Source: Bacteroidota bacterium
GTDB lineage: Bacteria > Bacteroidota > Bacteroidia > Chitinophagales > Chitinophagaceae
Length of the DNA: 64,000 nucleotides
Direction of reading: 5' to 3'
Assembly: GCA_023409975.1 (NCBI GenBank)
Contig: JAEYQO010000019.1
Span: 1-64,000, forward strand
Both the position numbers and the translations under genes were made by a program. The notes under the pieces were generated by a model, which was not told the DNA's origin, made no database searches, and saw only the letters and a list, made by a program, of their open reading frames with translations. Shown here in pieces: positions 17,081-25,823 of this stretch. Numbering within the stretch: the first letter of the stretch is position 1; the number at the start of each line of letters is the position of its first letter.

Positions 17081-17896
17081 AAAAGGCGTGAAGGCTATTC
17101 GTTCCCGGACTACCTGTTCGTAAAGTTGTTTACTCTCGTTTCTCCTGGGGAGAAGTTTGTGATGGCAATGATATTGAACCGCTATGTTCAGGATAGGTTT
17201 GATTCTTACACCATTAAGACGAAGTCGAAATTCGACGTCGGAGTCTTCACCAAATGTTGGGTGACGGTAACGCTCGTCAAACCCGTTGATGGCAAGCAGA
17301 TCAGATTTAAAGAGGGAAAAGTTGGCACCCAGAAGTCCCCGTTCCTTCCGGTTGAAGTAGCGGCGCAGGATGGGGCTTTTTGTATAAAAACCGTTCATGT
17401 AGTGGAATAGTCGGGCGCTAACGAAATCCGACAGCATGTGAAAGTGAAATGCCGGATTCTGCAGGATACCATTCCTGATGTTTTCCGGTGTCAGCTTTTC
17501 GGTAATTCTTCTGGAAAGGTCAACCCTGCGGCCGGCAAGGCAGCTTCCCTGTTCTGACAGATGAAGATGTTCTGCTACGAATTCCGGATGAGGGATACAG
17601 TCTCCATCTACAAAAATGAGGTAGTCAGACCGGGCCAGCATTACCGAACTATTTAGGATTTGATTTTTTCGAAATCCATGATCTTCATGCCAGTTATGTT
17701 GAATATTCAGAGGACTTTCTGAAATCAATTGTTTTAAGTCCTTTACGAAATCAGGCCCTGAACCATCATCCGAGATAATGACTTCGAAGTTCTTTTCAGT
17801 CTGAATTTCAAAACCGGCAAGAACCAGTCTGAGAAAGTCAAGTCTGTTGTAAACTGATATGATTACCGTCGCTCCGGGATGTAAGTGTTGAGTCAT
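17060..17896 (-). CDS. Glycosyltransferase family 2
   Basis: 278 aa GT-A fold enzyme. The N-terminal nucleotide-binding strand is ATVIISVYNRLDFL with SDDGS at 42-46. The metal-binding DGD is at 97-99 in FVDGDCIP. A C-terminal GEDSDVEFRLR motif marks the galactosyltransferase/chondroitin-synthase-like branch. It has no membrane helix and should act on the cytoplasmic side of the membrane, transferring a sugar from a nucleotide donor to a surface glycan. It is the last gene of the icd-deoC-SPOR-M20-GT2 operon, 2 bp after the M20 stop. The acceptor is unknown. Confidence 0.88.
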   Translation of the reverse strand: MTQHLHPGATVIISVYNRLDFLRLVLAGFEIQTEKNFEVIISDDGSGPDFVKDLKQLISESPLNIQHNWHEDHGFRKNQILNSSVMLARSDYLIFVDGDCIPHPEFVAEHLHLSEQGSCLAGRRVDLSRRITEKLTPENIRNGILQNPAFHFHMLSDFVSARLFHYMNGFYTKSPILRRYFNRKERGLLGANFSLFKSDLLAINGFDERYRHPTFGEDSDVEFRLRLNGVRIKPILNIAVQYHCHHKLLPRRNESKQLYEQVVRERIAFTPFGIRKLS

Positions 17897-17898
17897 AT

Positions 17899-19089
17899 TT
17901 AAGACTCGCTTTTCATCGCCTGGAAAGCAATCCAGCTAAATAATCCTACGCCTGTTTTCAAGGCATCCTCATCGATATTGAAATGAGCATTATGTACAGG
18001 GGCGGTGAACTGCTCATTGTTTTTGTTGGTACCAATTCGGAAAAAGCAACCAGGCACTTCCAGTGTATAGAAACTAAAGTCTTCAGCGGCCATACGCATA
18101 TCAAGTGTGTGTACCTGAGGAGCACCCAGATATTGCCGGGCCCAGGTTTCCGCCTGGAGGGTTAAATGCGGGTCATTGAATAGTGAGGGATAGCCTTTGG
18201 GAATTTCAACCGTTGCTTTCGCTCCGTAAGCGTTGCAGGTTTGTTCAATTACATCGCGGATCCATTGATGTGCCTCATACCTCCATTTTTCATCCATTGT
18301 TCGCAGTGTTCCAAGGATTTCCACTTTATCAGGAATTACATTGGTAGCAAATCCACCGCTGATCTTACCAAACGTTAGGACGGAAGGAATTAACGGATTT
18401 GACTTTCTGGATATAACCTGCTGCAGGCCCGTGATTACCTGTGCAGCAATCGCAATGGGGTCGATTGTCTGGTGGGGTAGAGCAGCGTGCCCGCCCCTGC
18501 CTTCGATAGTTATATAAATTTCATCAGCACTGGCCATATACTGCCCTGCCCTGAAGCCTGCTGTGCCGGAGGGTAGGTGTGGGTAGACGTGCAATGCGAA
18601 AATGGCTTCAGGTTTGGGATTTTGAAGCACCCCTTCTTTGATCAAAAGGCTTGCACCACCCGGGTGCTTCTCTTCACCTGGCTGGAAGATCAGCTTGATC
18701 GATCCTTCAAACTCATGACGAAGCTCGTGCAGCACTCTCGCAGTCCCTAAAAGACAACTTGAATGTACATCGTGGCCGCAGGCATGCATGATTCCGTTGT
18801 TTTTGGATTTATAAGGAACCTCATTAGCCTCAGTAATCGGCAGCGCATCCATATCGGCTCTAAGTGCGATACATCTGGCCTCAGGTTGTTTGCCTTCTAT
18901 TAACGCAACGATTCCTGTACCGGCAACACCGGTCTGGTGTTGAATCCCCCATTCCTTAAGTTTTCCAGAAATAAAGCTGGCTGTGTTATGCTCCTGAAAG
19001 GAAAGTTCCGGGTTGGCGTGGATATGATGACGGATAGCCTGTACTTCGGGAAAATACTTTTCGGCTTTTTCTCTGATCTTATTGATCAT
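17899..19089 (-). CDS. M20-family amidohydrolase
   Basis: 396 aa zinc amidohydrolase of the N-acyl-amino-acid/hippurate hydrolase (IAA-amino acid hydrolase-like) group. Metal ligands and the catalytic Glu are visible: C104 and H106 in HACGHDVH, E139/E140 in PGEEKHPGG, and a C-terminal His in APVHNAHFNID. The dimerisation domain lies in the middle (about 185-300). There is no signal peptide, so it is cytoplasmic. Its start overlaps the end of the SPOR gene by 11 bp, indicating translational coupling. It would release an amino acid from an N-acyl derivative; the natural substrate is undetermined. Confidence 0.9.
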   Translation of the reverse strand: MINKIREKAEKYFPEVQAIRHHIHANPELSFQEHNTASFISGKLKEWGIQHQTGVAGTGIVALIEGKQPEARCIALRADMDALPITEANEVPYKSKNNGIMHACGHDVHSSCLLGTARVLHELRHEFEGSIKLIFQPGEEKHPGGASLLIKEGVLQNPKPEAIFALHVYPHLPSGTAGFRAGQYMASADEIYITIEGRGGHAALPHQTIDPIAIAAQVITGLQQVISRKSNPLIPSVLTFGKISGGFATNVIPDKVEILGTLRTMDEKWRYEAHQWIRDVIEQTCNAYGAKATVEIPKGYPSLFNDPHLTLQAETWARQYLGAPQVHTLDMRMAAEDFSFYTLEVPGCFFRIGTNKNNEQFTAPVHNAHFNIDEDALKTGVGLFSWIAFQAMKSES

Positions 19090-19537
19090 CCCTTAATGTT
19101 TTAATGACAACAATGTCTGGAACAATTATAATCGGGGAATAATGTGCTTCCAGCAAGCCTGCTAATTCCCTTGCCTCTGCTCTGGTACGAAAATCTCCAA
19201 CCTTCACGCGGTACTGTGGTTGGATATAGCTCATGTATACCCGCACATCCGGATGTCTGCGCATGAAGTCCAATTTAATCCTGTTTGCTTCATTCCTGTC
19301 ATTGCCATTATAAATCTGAACGCGAAAGCCTCTTCCGGAACGAATGGCACCCACACGGGAACCTGTAAGTGATGGACGGGTTTTCCAGGATTCATACAAA
19401 ACTTCCAGTCGGGGATCGGTGTAAATTGCAACACCTGAAACTTCTGGTACACTATCTGATATAACCTGAGCACCCGCCATTTCCGGTAAGCTGGCAGATA
19501 GAATGAAGATCAACAATAAGTTTCTAAACACTGGCAT
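19079..19537 (-). CDS. Exported SPOR-domain protein
   Basis: 152 aa. An N-terminal signal peptide (about 1-23, ending AGAQ) is followed by a spacer. A C-terminal SPOR domain (about 70-145) contains GFRVQIYNG and YRVKVGDF with the RTRAEA segment. SPOR domains bind denuded peptidoglycan glycan strands, usually at the division septum. The protein is periplasmic. It starts immediately after the deoC stop codon, so it belongs to the same mRNA, although the functional link to deoC and icd is not obvious. Confidence 0.87.
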   Translation of the reverse strand: MPVFRNLLLIFILSASLPEMAGAQVISDSVPEVSGVAIYTDPRLEVLYESWKTRPSLTGSRVGAIRSGRGFRVQIYNGNDRNEANRIKLDFMRRHPDVRVYMSYIQPQYRVKVGDFRTRAEARELAGLLEAHYSPIIIVPDIVVIKTLRDDQ

Positions 19538-20197
19538 CTAATCAATCTTACTTTGCTGAAGGATAGTCATACTGGCAGAGCAGCCCAGTCTGGTTGCTCC
19601 GGCTTCTATGAGCTCTTTAGCGAAACTGAAAGTACGAATACCTCCTGAAGCTTTTATTCCCATCCTGTCAGGTGAATTGGCCCGGATAAGCTCTACGGCG
19701 TGGACGGTGGCTCCAATAGGCGCATATCCTGTAGAAGTCTTCAGGAAATCAACGTTATGTTTCTTATACAATTCGCAGCACCTTTTTATTTCGTCATCTG
19801 AGAGTATCCCGCTTTCGATAATCAGCTTCAATGTCTTCCCGGCCGCGTGGACGGGTTGAATACAGGCGGCGATTTCCTTTTCGAGAAGATTATATGCACC
19901 ATTTTTCAGGTGGGCGAGGTTATGCACTACATCCAATTCGTCAGCTCCGTCAAGCAGTGCCTGATCGATTTCTGCAAGCTTGGCGCTGGTACAGCTATAC
20001 CCGAAGGGGAAACCAACAACTGTTGCGATTTTCACTGAGGTGCCCTGTAAAAGTTGACGGGCATACCTGACATAAACAGGTGGTACACAAACAGCAGCAA
20101 ATGATGACTCGCGTGCTTCCCGACAAAGCCTTTCTATCTCGGAGTCGGTAGTTTCCGGTTTGAGTACGGTATGATCGATATAGGGTGCAATGTCCAT
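19538..20197 (-). CDS. deoC: Deoxyribose-phosphate aldolase
   Basis: 219 aa class I aldolase that splits 2-deoxyribose 5-phosphate into glyceraldehyde 3-phosphate and acetaldehyde, in deoxynucleoside catabolism. The Schiff-base lysine K153 lies in FLKTSTGY. The proton-relay lysine K182 is in GIKASGG, and D89 is in DELDVVHN. The length is normal for the family. Second gene of the icd operon, 3 bp after icd; no other nucleoside-salvage gene is nearby. Confidence 0.95.
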   Translation of the reverse strand: MDIAPYIDHTVLKPETTDSEIERLCREARESSFAAVCVPPVYVRYARQLLQGTSVKIATVVGFPFGYSCTSAKLAEIDQALLDGADELDVVHNLAHLKNGAYNLLEKEIAACIQPVHAAGKTLKLIIESGILSDDEIKRCCELYKKHNVDFLKTSTGYAPIGATVHAVELIRANSPDRMGIKASGGIRTFSFAKELIEAGATRLGCSASMTILQQSKID

Positions 20198-20200
20198 AAT

Positions 20201-21499
20201 CTATTCAGCCTTACCTATTGGGAGTTCAGCTCCAATATTCTTGATCAGCTCCTGGGCAAATTCACTTGTTTTCAGAAGCGTAGCGTCATTCATAAGATTG
20301 TAGAAATCTATTGTGACACGTTTACGCATGATAGTGGTTTTCAGGCTTTCAAGAATACAGTTTGCTGCTTCCTGCCATCCAAGATATTCAAGCATCATCA
20401 CGCCGCTTAGGAGGAGGGATGATGGATTCATAGTATCAGTATTGGCAAAACGTGGTGCAGTACCATGGGTCGCCTCGAACACGGCATGGCCGGTGACATA
20501 ATTGATATTGGCTCCGGGGGCGATTCCGATGCCGCCAACAGCAGCAGCCAGTGCATCAGAAATATAGTCACCGTTAAGGTTCAGCGTGGCAATGACCGAA
20601 TAATCTTTGGGAGCCAGCAGGATCTGCTGGAGGAAGTTGTCCGCAATCACGTCTTTGATAATGATCTTTCCTGCAAGTTGCTCCTGCTTCATCTCTGCAT
20701 TCGCTGCTTCTTCCCCTTTTTCTTTTTTGGTGCGCTCCCACTGTCCCCAGGTATAGACTTTATCTCCGAATTCCCGTTCAGCGAGTTCATAACCCCAAAG
20801 TTTAAACCCGCCTTCGGTAAACTTCATGATATTGCCTTTATGTACCAGGCTTACTGATGGCTTACCATGTTCGATAGCGTATTTGATAGAAGCTCTCACC
20901 AAACGTTCGGAACCTTCTTTTGATACAGGTTTGATACCGAATGAAGACGATTCAGGAAAACGAACTTTTTCTGCTCCACCCAATTCCTTCAGGTATTCAA
21001 ATAGTTTTTTTGCCTTAGGGTCATCATAGTTGAACTCGATACCTGCGTAAATATCTTCAGTATTCTCTCTGAAGATTACCATGTCGACATTTTCCGGATG
21101 TTTAACAGGTGAAGGAACTCCATGAAACCACTGAACGGGACGTAGACAAACGTAAAGGTCCAGTTCCTGACGGAGCGCAACATTTAGCGAGCGAATTCCT
21201 CCACCTACTGGTGTAGTCAACGGACCTTTGATGGAAACGGTATATTCCCGGGCTATTTCAAGCGTCTCTTTCGGCAGCCACTCACCAGTTTTATTGAACG
21301 CTTTCTCTCCAGCAAGCATTTCCTTCCATTCAATCCTCCGTTTACCCTGGTAGCATTTTTCGATGGCGGCGTCCAATACGGTTTTGGATGCGCTCCATAC
21401 GTCAGGTCCAATACCATCACCTTCGATAAAAGGAATTATTGGGCAGTCGGGAACGGAAAGTCTGCCATCGGAACCCATTACAATCTTCTGAGGTGTCAT
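20201..21499 (-). CDS. icd: NADP-dependent isocitrate dehydrogenase
   Basis: 432 aa homodimeric, E. coli-type enzyme that oxidatively decarboxylates isocitrate to 2-oxoglutarate. Features: IPFIEGDGIGPD near 22; the substrate loop RSLNVALRQ near 103, whose Ser corresponds to the site that IDH kinase/phosphatase modifies in E. coli; FRENTEDIYAGIE near 146; and the C-terminal HGTAPRFA for NADP binding. It is the first gene of a five-gene operon. A TAATTTTT stretch close to the ATG may be the -7 box. Together with citrate synthase at 6.5 kb this gives two TCA enzymes in the window. Confidence 0.95.
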   Translation of the reverse strand: MTPQKIVMGSDGRLSVPDCPIIPFIEGDGIGPDVWSASKTVLDAAIEKCYQGKRRIEWKEMLAGEKAFNKTGEWLPKETLEIAREYTVSIKGPLTTPVGGGIRSLNVALRQELDLYVCLRPVQWFHGVPSPVKHPENVDMVIFRENTEDIYAGIEFNYDDPKAKKLFEYLKELGGAEKVRFPESSSFGIKPVSKEGSERLVRASIKYAIEHGKPSVSLVHKGNIMKFTEGGFKLWGYELAEREFGDKVYTWGQWERTKKEKGEEAANAEMKQEQLAGKIIIKDVIADNFLQQILLAPKDYSVIATLNLNGDYISDALAAAVGGIGIAPGANINYVTGHAVFEATHGTAPRFANTDTMNPSSLLLSGVMMLEYLGWQEAANCILESLKTTIMRKRVTIDFYNLMNDATLLKTSEFAQELIKNIGAELPIGKAE

Positions 21500-21591
21500 A
21501 GTTCTGAAAAATTAGCTATTTACGCGGGCGAAACTACGTAAAAAACAGGCAGCAAAGGAAGTGACTACAGCGGATTTACTACATCCCGGCT
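21500..21591. other. Intergenic leader region of icd
   Basis: Upstream of icd on the minus strand. Apart from a possible degenerate -7 box close to the start codon I see nothing in it. Confidence 0.4.
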
Positions 21592-21734
21592 CCAGCCAAA
21601 GCCCTTCAAGGTTCCTTGTACCTTCCTTGTAGGTTCCTTGTAGGTTCCAACTAAGTTGCATAAGACTAGGGAACGGTGTCGGACATACGTCGTATTGGTT
21701 TCCTATCGGTGTCGGAGTGACTCCGTATAAACCT
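21592..21734. repeat. 11-bp-register repeat array, copy C
   Basis: Plus-strand units are CCTTCAAGGTT, CCTTGTACCTT, CCTTGTAGGTT (twice), CCAACTAAGTT, GCATAAGACTA, then CGGACATACGT, CCTATCGGTGT and CGTATAAACCT, all in one 11-base register. The reverse complement aligns with copy A unit by unit (ACGTATGTCCG against ACGTATGTACG, AACTTAGTTGG against CAGTTAGTTGG), ending in a shared GCTTTGGC. C lacks one of A's AAGG units and has one extra unit (GAGTCACTCCG) near the other end. It lies between the divergent icd operon and the ompA-like gene. Confidence 0.85.
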
Positions 21735-21897
21735 TAGGTATTGAAAACAGTATTCAGGTATTTTTAACGGTCTGAAGGTTAAAAACGGGCTAACGGCCTA
21801 TTCTAAGGCCAGATGATAGTCGTCACGGGCGAGCGAAAAACGGGCCAACGGCTAGGGGTTAACGACTGTTGACCCAGAAAAATTGAAAACGCAACAC

Positions 21898-21920
21898 CGG
21901 TCGACCCCACGGGTCGCAAA
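21898..21920. repeat. Solo copy of a REP-like hairpin
   Basis: CGACCC-CAC-GGGTCG forms a short hairpin. With its flanks (reverse complement: ATAAATTTGCGACCCG, then TGGGGTCGACC) it resembles the paired hairpins at 59258-59328. The stretch 21735-21897 between the array and this hairpin contains two diverged AACGGGC(T/C)AACGGC blocks and no gene. Confidence 0.5.
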
Positions 21921-21956
21921 TTTATCTATGGAATATGGAGTTTCACCTGCAGGCAG

Positions 21957-21964
21957 TATTTTTG
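21957..21964 (+). promoter_or_regulatory. -7 box of the OmpA-like lipoprotein gene
   Basis: TATTTTTG, an exact TAnnTTTG match, lies 32 bp before the ATG at 21997. Confidence 0.55.
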
Positions 21965-21996
21965 CAGTAACGATTCATTGACCAAAATTTTTATTG

Positions 21997-22887
21997 ATGA
22001 GATTTATTACAAAGTCGATGTTGCTGCCTGTTCTGGTGGCCGCGATGACCACCGGTTGCGTCAGTCAAAAGAAATACCGCGAGCTGGAGGCTAATTATCA
22101 ACAGCTTCAGACGCACCACAGCGCGCTGGATAAAACCAACCAGGAATGTCAGGCACAACTGGCGTCTACACGCTCAAGAGCGCAGGGTCTTGACGAACAA
22201 CTACGTGCTGAACGTCAAAACCTGTCTTCGCTGCAGTCTGCACTTGATAAGTGTCTCACTTCTTCCAGTCAGGGTAATGTGAACATTGCCAAACTAGTCG
22301 ATGAAATCAATGCTTCAAACAAGTACATTCAGCATCTTGTAAATCTGAAGCACAAGAGTGATTCCCTGAATATGGTCCTCACTAATAACCTTACCCGTTC
22401 TCTGAACACAGAGGAACTACAGGATGTTGATGTGAAAGTGTTGAAGGGTGTCGTGTACATTTCATTATCAGACAACATGTTGTATAAGTCTGGCAGCTAC
22501 GACATTTCCCCTGCAGCACATTCTACTCTTGGAAAAATTGCGAAGATCATTAAAGATCATAAAGAGTTCGATGTTTTGGTGGAAGGTAATACTGATGATG
22601 TTCCCATTTCCAGAACCAATATTCGCAATAACTGGGATCTCAGTGTATTGCGCGCTTCTTCGGTCGTGCAGGCATTGCAGAACGAACATGACGTTGATCC
22701 CAAGCGCCTTACTGCCGGAGGTAGGGGTGAGTTCAATCCATTGGCCAGTAATGAAACTGAGGCAGGAAGAACCCGTAACCGCCGGACACAGATCATTATC
22801 ACACCGAAATTGGATCAGTTCATGGACCTGATTGAGAAAGCTGATGAGAATACCGGAGCAACTGATTTCGATCCTAATGAAGAATAA
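21997..22887 (+). CDS. OmpA-family lipoprotein
   Basis: 296 aa from the ATG at 21997; an in-frame TTG three bases earlier is not needed. The signal peptide ends in a lipobox (MTTGC, Cys about 21), so the protein is lipidated. Residues about 25-90 are coiled-coil (repeated Glu, Gln and Leu). The C-terminal OmpA-like peptidoglycan-binding domain (about 150-275) has VLVEGNTDDVPI, NWDLSVLRASSVV and GRGEFNPLASNET followed by RTRNRRTQI. It probably tethers the outer membrane or an envelope complex to peptidoglycan. It is monocistronic, with a terminator shared with the histidine kinase on the other strand. Confidence 0.92.
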   Translation: MRFITKSMLLPVLVAAMTTGCVSQKKYRELEANYQQLQTHHSALDKTNQECQAQLASTRSRAQGLDEQLRAERQNLSSLQSALDKCLTSSSQGNVNIAKLVDEINASNKYIQHLVNLKHKSDSLNMVLTNNLTRSLNTEELQDVDVKVLKGVVYISLSDNMLYKSGSYDISPAAHSTLGKIAKIIKDHKEFDVLVEGNTDDVPISRTNIRNNWDLSVLRASSVVQALQNEHDVDPKRLTAGGRGEFNPLASNETEAGRTRNRRTQIIITPKLDQFMDLIEKADENTGATDFDPNEE

Positions 22888-22907
22888 CGGTCCCGCAGGA
22901 TTACAAT

Positions 22908-22941
22908 AAAACGGGTGGTCTCAGGGCCACCCGTTTTTCTT
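22908..22941. terminator. Terminator between ompA-like and histidine kinase genes
   Basis: Stem AAACGGGTGG/CCACCCGTTT with a 9-base loop, followed by a T-rich tract on the plus strand. It serves the plus gene and possibly the convergent minus gene. Confidence 0.85.
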
Positions 22942-22942
22942 T

Positions 22943-24001
22943 TTAAGCTGTGTTAGATCTTTCCAGGGTAAATCCGAAGGAAGAGCCCACGCCAGGCTTG
23001 CTTCTGACTGTCACGGTCTGTCCGTGAGCCTCTACAATATGTTTCACAATCGCCAGGCCCAGTCCTGTTCCACCTACGCTACGACTTCTACTTCGATCAG
23101 CGCGGTAAAATCTTTCAAATATGCGCGGCAGGTGTTCTTCTGCAATTCCGGGACCATCATCCGATATCTCGACGTATATGTGCCGGTCGTCGACAACATA
23201 GCACCCCGCAGTAATGGTGCCAGCTTCATTGGAGTATTTGATCGCATTTTCGATAAGATTTACCAACACCTGCTTGATCTTTTCGCGATCTGCAGCAGCC
23301 AGTAAAGGGCTTTCTGTGCCTTTTTTAAAGGTCATGATCAATTGCTTTTCTGAAGCCTTCATGGAAAACTCTTCGTAGACTTCAGCCACAAGATCCTGAA
23401 TCACAAAGTTTTCCGTTATTATCGGTATCCTGCCGGACTCGAGTCTGGAGATCTCTCCCAGGTCAGCTACGAGCCTCACGAGTCGATCAATCCCTTTGGA
23501 GGCATTCTGAAGAAATCTCCTGTTAACTTCCGGATCGTCAAGACCGCCATCTAAAAGTGTATCAATATAACCCTGTACTGTGAAGATCGGAGTTCTTAGC
23601 TCGTGCGCCAGATTCATAAGAAATTCCTTTCTGAATTTCTCGTTTTCTTTGAGCAGCTCTACTTCTTCCCGCTTTCTGGCTGCCCATTTAAGAACATCCT
23701 TACTTACCTCTTCGATCGATTTCTGTGGCAATATATCCCGGTAGAAAAACTCTTCCTTGCGGGAAGCTTTTGTCTGGTAAATAAATTTGTAGATGAGCTT
23801 GATCTTTCTGTAGATAAATCGCTGCAGGGAGTAATGAAAAATGTAATAAATGAATGCAAAGCTTACAAGAAAGACTGAAATACCTACCTGCCATTCCGGG
23901 CGAAGAGCCAGGCTCATTAGTGCATTGAAACATGCAACAACAAATGCGGTGATCAGAGATATCTGTCTGGGCGACAGATTCTTAGTGTCAAGAAGGGACA
24001 T
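22943..24001 (-). CDS. Sensor histidine kinase, PhoR-like
   Basis: 352 aa. Two N-terminal membrane helices (about 14-34 and 40-58) are separated by only a few residues, so there is almost no periplasmic sensor. A HisKA domain follows, with H133 in LAHELRTPI. The ATPase domain has the N box LVNLIENAIKYS, G1 DDGPGIAEEHL, the F box ERFYR and G2 GGTGLGLAIVKH. It autophosphorylates and passes phosphate to the response regulator encoded 9 bp upstream. The pattern resembles PhoR of the phosphate-response system, but the short sensor leaves the stimulus open. Confidence 0.93.
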   Translation of the reverse strand: MSLLDTKNLSPRQISLITAFVVACFNALMSLALRPEWQVGISVFLVSFAFIYYIFHYSLQRFIYRKIKLIYKFIYQTKASRKEEFFYRDILPQKSIEEVSKDVLKWAARKREEVELLKENEKFRKEFLMNLAHELRTPIFTVQGYIDTLLDGGLDDPEVNRRFLQNASKGIDRLVRLVADLGEISRLESGRIPIITENFVIQDLVAEVYEEFSMKASEKQLIMTFKKGTESPLLAAADREKIKQVLVNLIENAIKYSNEAGTITAGCYVVDDRHIYVEISDDGPGIAEEHLPRIFERFYRADRSRSRSVGGTGLGLAIVKHIVEAHGQTVTVRSKPGVGSSFGFTLERSNTA

Positions 24002-24010
24002 ATTACTAAG

Positions 24011-24697
24011 CTACTCCATTTCAAACTTATAACCTACACCCTTCACGGTTGTTATAAGATCGATACCGAGTTTCTGACGTATTTTTCTGATATGCACATC
24101 GATGGTCCTGTCACCTACGATAACGTCAGTTCCCCAAACACGCTGCAGAATCTCGTTTCGGAGGAAAACTCTTCCCGGTTTAGAAGCCAGTAGTGACAGC
24201 AATTCAAATTCCTTTTTTGCTAGCGTGATGTCTGTACCCTTGTAGGTTACAGTAAATTTTGTCTTATTGATCTCGAGGTCACCGAACTCTAATTTTTGCT
24301 CTTGCTCCGCGTCCTTTCTCACCCTGCGCATGGCGGCTGCGATTCGGGTAGCCAATAGTTCCGGTTTAATAGGCTTCGCCAAATAATCATCCGCACCTAC
24401 TTCAAGTCCCTCGATTTCGGACCTTTCGTCATTCAAAGCAGTAAGAAAAATGATGGCTGTATCTGAAAAGCCCGGATGCTGCCGGAGCTCTCTCACTGTC
24501 TGTATGCCGTTTTTATTAGGCATCATTACATCGATGAGGATGAGATCAGGCTGGAAATCTTTCGCTTTTCGGAGGGCTTCTATTCCATCAGAAGCAGTAG
24601 CGGTGAGATATCCTTTGCTTTTCAGGCTGTAGCTGATAAATTCAACTATGTCTGGTTCATCATCAACAATCAGAATCTTTCCCGGTAACGTTTCCAT
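24011..24697 (-). CDS. OmpR/PhoB-family response regulator
   Basis: 228 aa. The receiver domain (about 1-120) has acidic pocket residues D12, D13, the phosphoacceptor D56 in LIDVMMP and the lysine in LAKPIKP. A winged-helix DNA-binding domain (about 130-226) ends in TIDVHIRKIRQKLG and TVKGVGYKFE. It is first in a two-gene operon with the kinase downstream. No pst or phosphatase gene is close enough to name the regulon. Confidence 0.94.
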   Translation of the reverse strand: METLPGKILIVDDEPDIVEFISYSLKSKGYLTATASDGIEALRKAKDFQPDLILIDVMMPNKNGIQTVRELRQHPGFSDTAIIFLTALNDERSEIEGLEVGADDYLAKPIKPELLATRIAAAMRRVRKDAEQEQKLEFGDLEINKTKFTVTYKGTDITLAKKEFELLSLLASKPGRVFLRNEILQRVWGTDVIVGDRTIDVHIRKIRQKLGIDLITTVKGVGYKFEME

Positions 24698-24823
24698 ATA
24701 GTTAATGCAATATTAAGGCAGGGGTCGTCAAGCCCAAAGAAAACCGGATTATCTTATTGTTAAGTTGCTCTGGGACAACGTTTTTCGGCGTTTAAATCGG
24801 TGTTGCTACTTCAGGTTCGGAGG

Positions 24824-25780
24824 TTAACGAAGGTCTATTCCCCCGCTTCCGATCTTAAATCCATCATGATAAATTTCGATCGTGTAGTTGCCCCGCGCAT
24901 AATCACTGTCCTGATGCCAGTCAACAACAATATCCCTCACGGGTTCACCCTGACGGAGATCGATCTGTTTGTGAAGTGTATAGTTTAGATTATCGCCATC
25001 AAATGTCGTTGTAACGCCGGATCCATAAGCTGCATTGCTTAACAAACGCCCGCCAGGACCGATTATCCTGAGGTAAAGATCTTTGATGCCGTTTTCCGTA
25101 ACCCTGTTTTCATCAATATCAAACGTAACACGAAATACGTCGACGTTTTTAGCCTTCTCGGTGGTCTTTTCTTTCCGGCCATTGCGTCGGAGGTCTATAG
25201 GCACCATCCGAATATTTGAAGCATGTAAAACGGCTGCCAGACGTACTTTCTGAGAGAGTGCGATATTCTGCGTTACAGCAGAATCTCGTTCTTCCGATAG
25301 GATAACATTATAGTCCGTGATGCGGACGTTCTCAGCTTCCAGTTCAGCTATTCGCTCCTGATAATTCCGGATCCTGCTGTTCATTTCATTAATCAGGTTT
25401 CTGGCCCGTGCGTAATCAGCAGCCGTAGACCTGCTATTGTTCAAAATGCCGTGGATCTGACTTTTTAGGCGGGCAATCTCGCTATCCCGGTTATTGATCA
25501 TGCTGTCGAGTTGCGTGTTTTTACTCACCAGCAGATCCAGCCTTGCCAGAGCCGCATCATATTCCTCGGTGACGCGGTCACGATCGAGACTTACGGTGTC
25601 CAACTGTTGATAGGCTACATCCCGTTCATTACTTGCCTTATTTCGGCTAAGTAAGAGATAGATATTCACTGCAACAAGAATTCCGATGATTATAATGAAA
25701 AGTATATTCCGGTTCCTGTTGGGATTGGTAGTGGTAGTTTGTTCAGTAAATTGTTGATCTTTTTGAAACTCCTGACTCAT
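24824..25780 (-). CDS. Membrane-anchored coiled-coil protein, unknown function
   Basis: 318 aa. A short cytoplasmic N-terminus rich in Gln, Thr and Asn is followed by one membrane helix (about 25-44, ILFIIIIGILVAVNIYLLL). A long coiled coil covers about 48-175. A C-terminal globular region (about 185-318) has a regular beta pattern (FRVTFDIDENRV, GNYTIEIYHDG, ending GGIDLR). The layout suggests a periplasmic beta-sandwich held away from the membrane by a coiled-coil stalk. I do not recognise a named family. It is divergent from the exonuclease gene with only 43 bp between the start codons. Confidence 0.8.
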   Translation of the reverse strand: MSQEFQKDQQFTEQTTTTNPNRNRNILFIIIIGILVAVNIYLLLSRNKASNERDVAYQQLDTVSLDRDRVTEEYDAALARLDLLVSKNTQLDSMINNRDSEIARLKSQIHGILNNSRSTAADYARARNLINEMNSRIRNYQERIAELEAENVRITDYNVILSEERDSAVTQNIALSQKVRLAAVLHASNIRMVPIDLRRNGRKEKTTEKAKNVDVFRVTFDIDENRVTENGIKDLYLRIIGPGGRLLSNAAYGSGVTTTFDGDNLNYTLHKQIDLRQGEPVRDIVVDWHQDSDYARGNYTIEIYHDGFKIGSGGIDLR

Positions 25781-25798
25781 AAGACTAATTTCGCTTTA

Positions 25799-25806
25799 CA
25801 AATTTA
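25799..25806 (-). promoter_or_regulatory. -7 box of the coiled-coil protein gene
   Basis: TAAATTTG on the minus strand is an exact TAnnTTTG match, 18 bp before the ATG. The site lies within the 43-bp divergent region shared with the exonuclease gene. Confidence 0.55.
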
Positions 25807-25823
25807 AATTTCAGCTTTAATAA

